The translations under genes and the position numbers were made by a program. From Brugia malayi (taxonomy: Eukaryota > Nematoda > Chromadorea > Rhabditida > Onchocercidae): DNA of 64,000 bases. Positions 63,101-64,000 of the stretch are shown here, one piece after another (positions within the stretch are counted from its first letter, which is position 1; each line of letters opens with the position of its first letter). Below the pieces are notes generated by a model. The model had not been told where the DNA came from. It ran no database searches and saw only the letters and a list, made by a program, of their open reading frames with translations. The stretch lies in assembly GCF_000002995.4 (NCBI RefSeq), contig NW_025062479.1:18348721-18412720 (forward strand), read 5' to 3'.

Positions 63101-64000
63101 CACCATAATGCTGCAAAAGAAGAAATAAGGTGTGTTATTTGAGAATTTTCCGCTGAGATTCATTTTTCAACTTCTTATCTATTTTGCCTTTAAAAAGTAA
63201 GCTTCATGTCTGAGTTTAACTTTATTCAGCATGCAGTTACGTTGTTCTCCAAAAAAGTGGTGCATTACATCAAAGCTATTGTAAAACAATGCAAAATTAT
63301 TTATACTTGAATTCCATGAAGAAAAAATTATAAAAGTTACTTGTTGGTGGCAGTTCATTAACTCCTTACACTTACTAGTTGATTCCGCTGGATTTGTATA
63401 GGTATAACCTGAATTGTCAGTGCATTACTGATTACATGGTGAACACCAGTGCGTGTTATTCACCTTATTTTCTTCATCTCCTCTACTGCAAGCGAATAGT
63501 CCTTTATAACAATTATAGATAAAGATCCTAAGAGAAGATTTTTTTTTTTTGCCAGTGTTATTTCATATTTCAGGCAGTCGGACACTGAAAATTTGATATT
63601 AGCGATGATATGATGACTCTAAGTAGAAAAGCAACACAAAAAATTGGAACTTATTTTAATGCAGAAAGTTAACTTTGCTTATTAAAAGAAGATAGTCTTT
63701 CAAACAACCAGTACATTTGTGGCAGTATAATCGAAAAATCAACTAGAAGCAAGAAAAATTCACTTTTGAAACAGTTCCATATTTTCTTGTTGGCTTCTAT
63801 TCCCTATTTAGATAACAAAATGACAGTATTATACTGACCAATTTGTTATTAATCTCATTGGCGCTTTCTGCTATTTTGTCAAGTATTCTATGTCATCAGC
63901 TAGTACAACGGTGTCATTAATTGAAGTATATTTAGGATATGGGAGGAAGTCTGCCATCTTAAACTGCTAATGATACATAGCTCAGCATAGATAAATTTTT
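60171..64000. other. right-hand gene-poor region
   Basis: AT-rich DNA with no supported gene. The exception is about 61550-61740, where base composition is more balanced and all three plus frames stay open for 30 or more codons. One frame after a GGCAATAG acceptor is strongly basic at its end (KYQSRRRKVSRKRYRT then stop). It might be an isolated exon, but no partner exon or family was seen. The rest holds homopolymer runs only. Confidence 0.45.

Noticed and set aside
1..64000. CRISPR array, insertion sequence, bacterial (Wolbachia-like) insert, SL RNA, rRNA or telomeric repeats
   Set aside because: No regularly spaced repeats, transposase, bacterial-type gene run, SL1-like 22-mer, rRNA or TTAGGC array was seen on reading both strands.

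Overview
This window reads as nuclear DNA of a nematode. It is AT-rich, and its genes are split into many small exons by introns that mostly start GT(A/G) and end in TTTCAG-like acceptors. There are long AT dinucleotide runs, an innexin gene (an invertebrate family), and close same-strand gene pairs with a 3' splice-acceptor motif just before the ATG, as expected for nematode SL trans-splicing and operons. The overall look would suit a spirurid or filarial worm, but that is inference; no species-specific marker, SL RNA gene, tRNA, rRNA or bacterial-type gene cluster was seen. All genes were assembled by eye: each exon was placed by splice signals, codon phase and remembered similarity to protein families, and the phases close exactly for every complete gene model.

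Layout. About 5.2-20.2 kb, + strand: a SH3-DH-PH Rho guanine nucleotide exchange factor of the ARHGEF4/ARHGEF9/SPATA13 type, with large introns and an unresolved 5' end. 20.9-25.7 kb, - strand: ABCF1 (16 exons, 639 residues). 26.0-31.0 kb, - strand: WDR36/UTP21 (13 exons, 913 residues). 31.0-34.9 kb: a divergent intergenic region with weak exon-like open frames. 34.95-38.2 kb, + strand: an innexin (10 exons, 402 residues). 40.9-45.8 kb, - strand: NPRL2 (10 exons, about 405 residues). 46.0-47.5 kb, - strand: PIGF (5 recognised exons, 5' end uncertain). 49.9-52.6 kb, - strand: a spermidine-synthase/METTL13-like methyltransferase (7 exons, 279 residues). 52.6-64 kb: mainly gene-poor DNA, with one exon-like piece resembling epsilon-COP and a purine-rich, GC-raised block at 59.15-59.76 kb.

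Functional links. WDR36 (18S rRNA processing) lies just upstream of ABCF1 (translation initiation), with 316 bases between stop and start. PIGF (GPI anchor synthesis) lies just upstream of NPRL2 (GATOR1, Rag GTPase control), with 222 bases between. Both pairs are operon candidates. The most notable sequence-level observation is an NPRL2 intron whose homology-supported acceptor ends in AT rather than AG, with a nearby canonical GT-AG pair that keeps the frame but would delete a conserved stretch.

No clearly novel multi-gene system was recognised. The candidates worth following are the NPRL2 splice site, the two gene pairs, the antisense open frame across the innexin start, the methyltransferase, and the repeats listed below.
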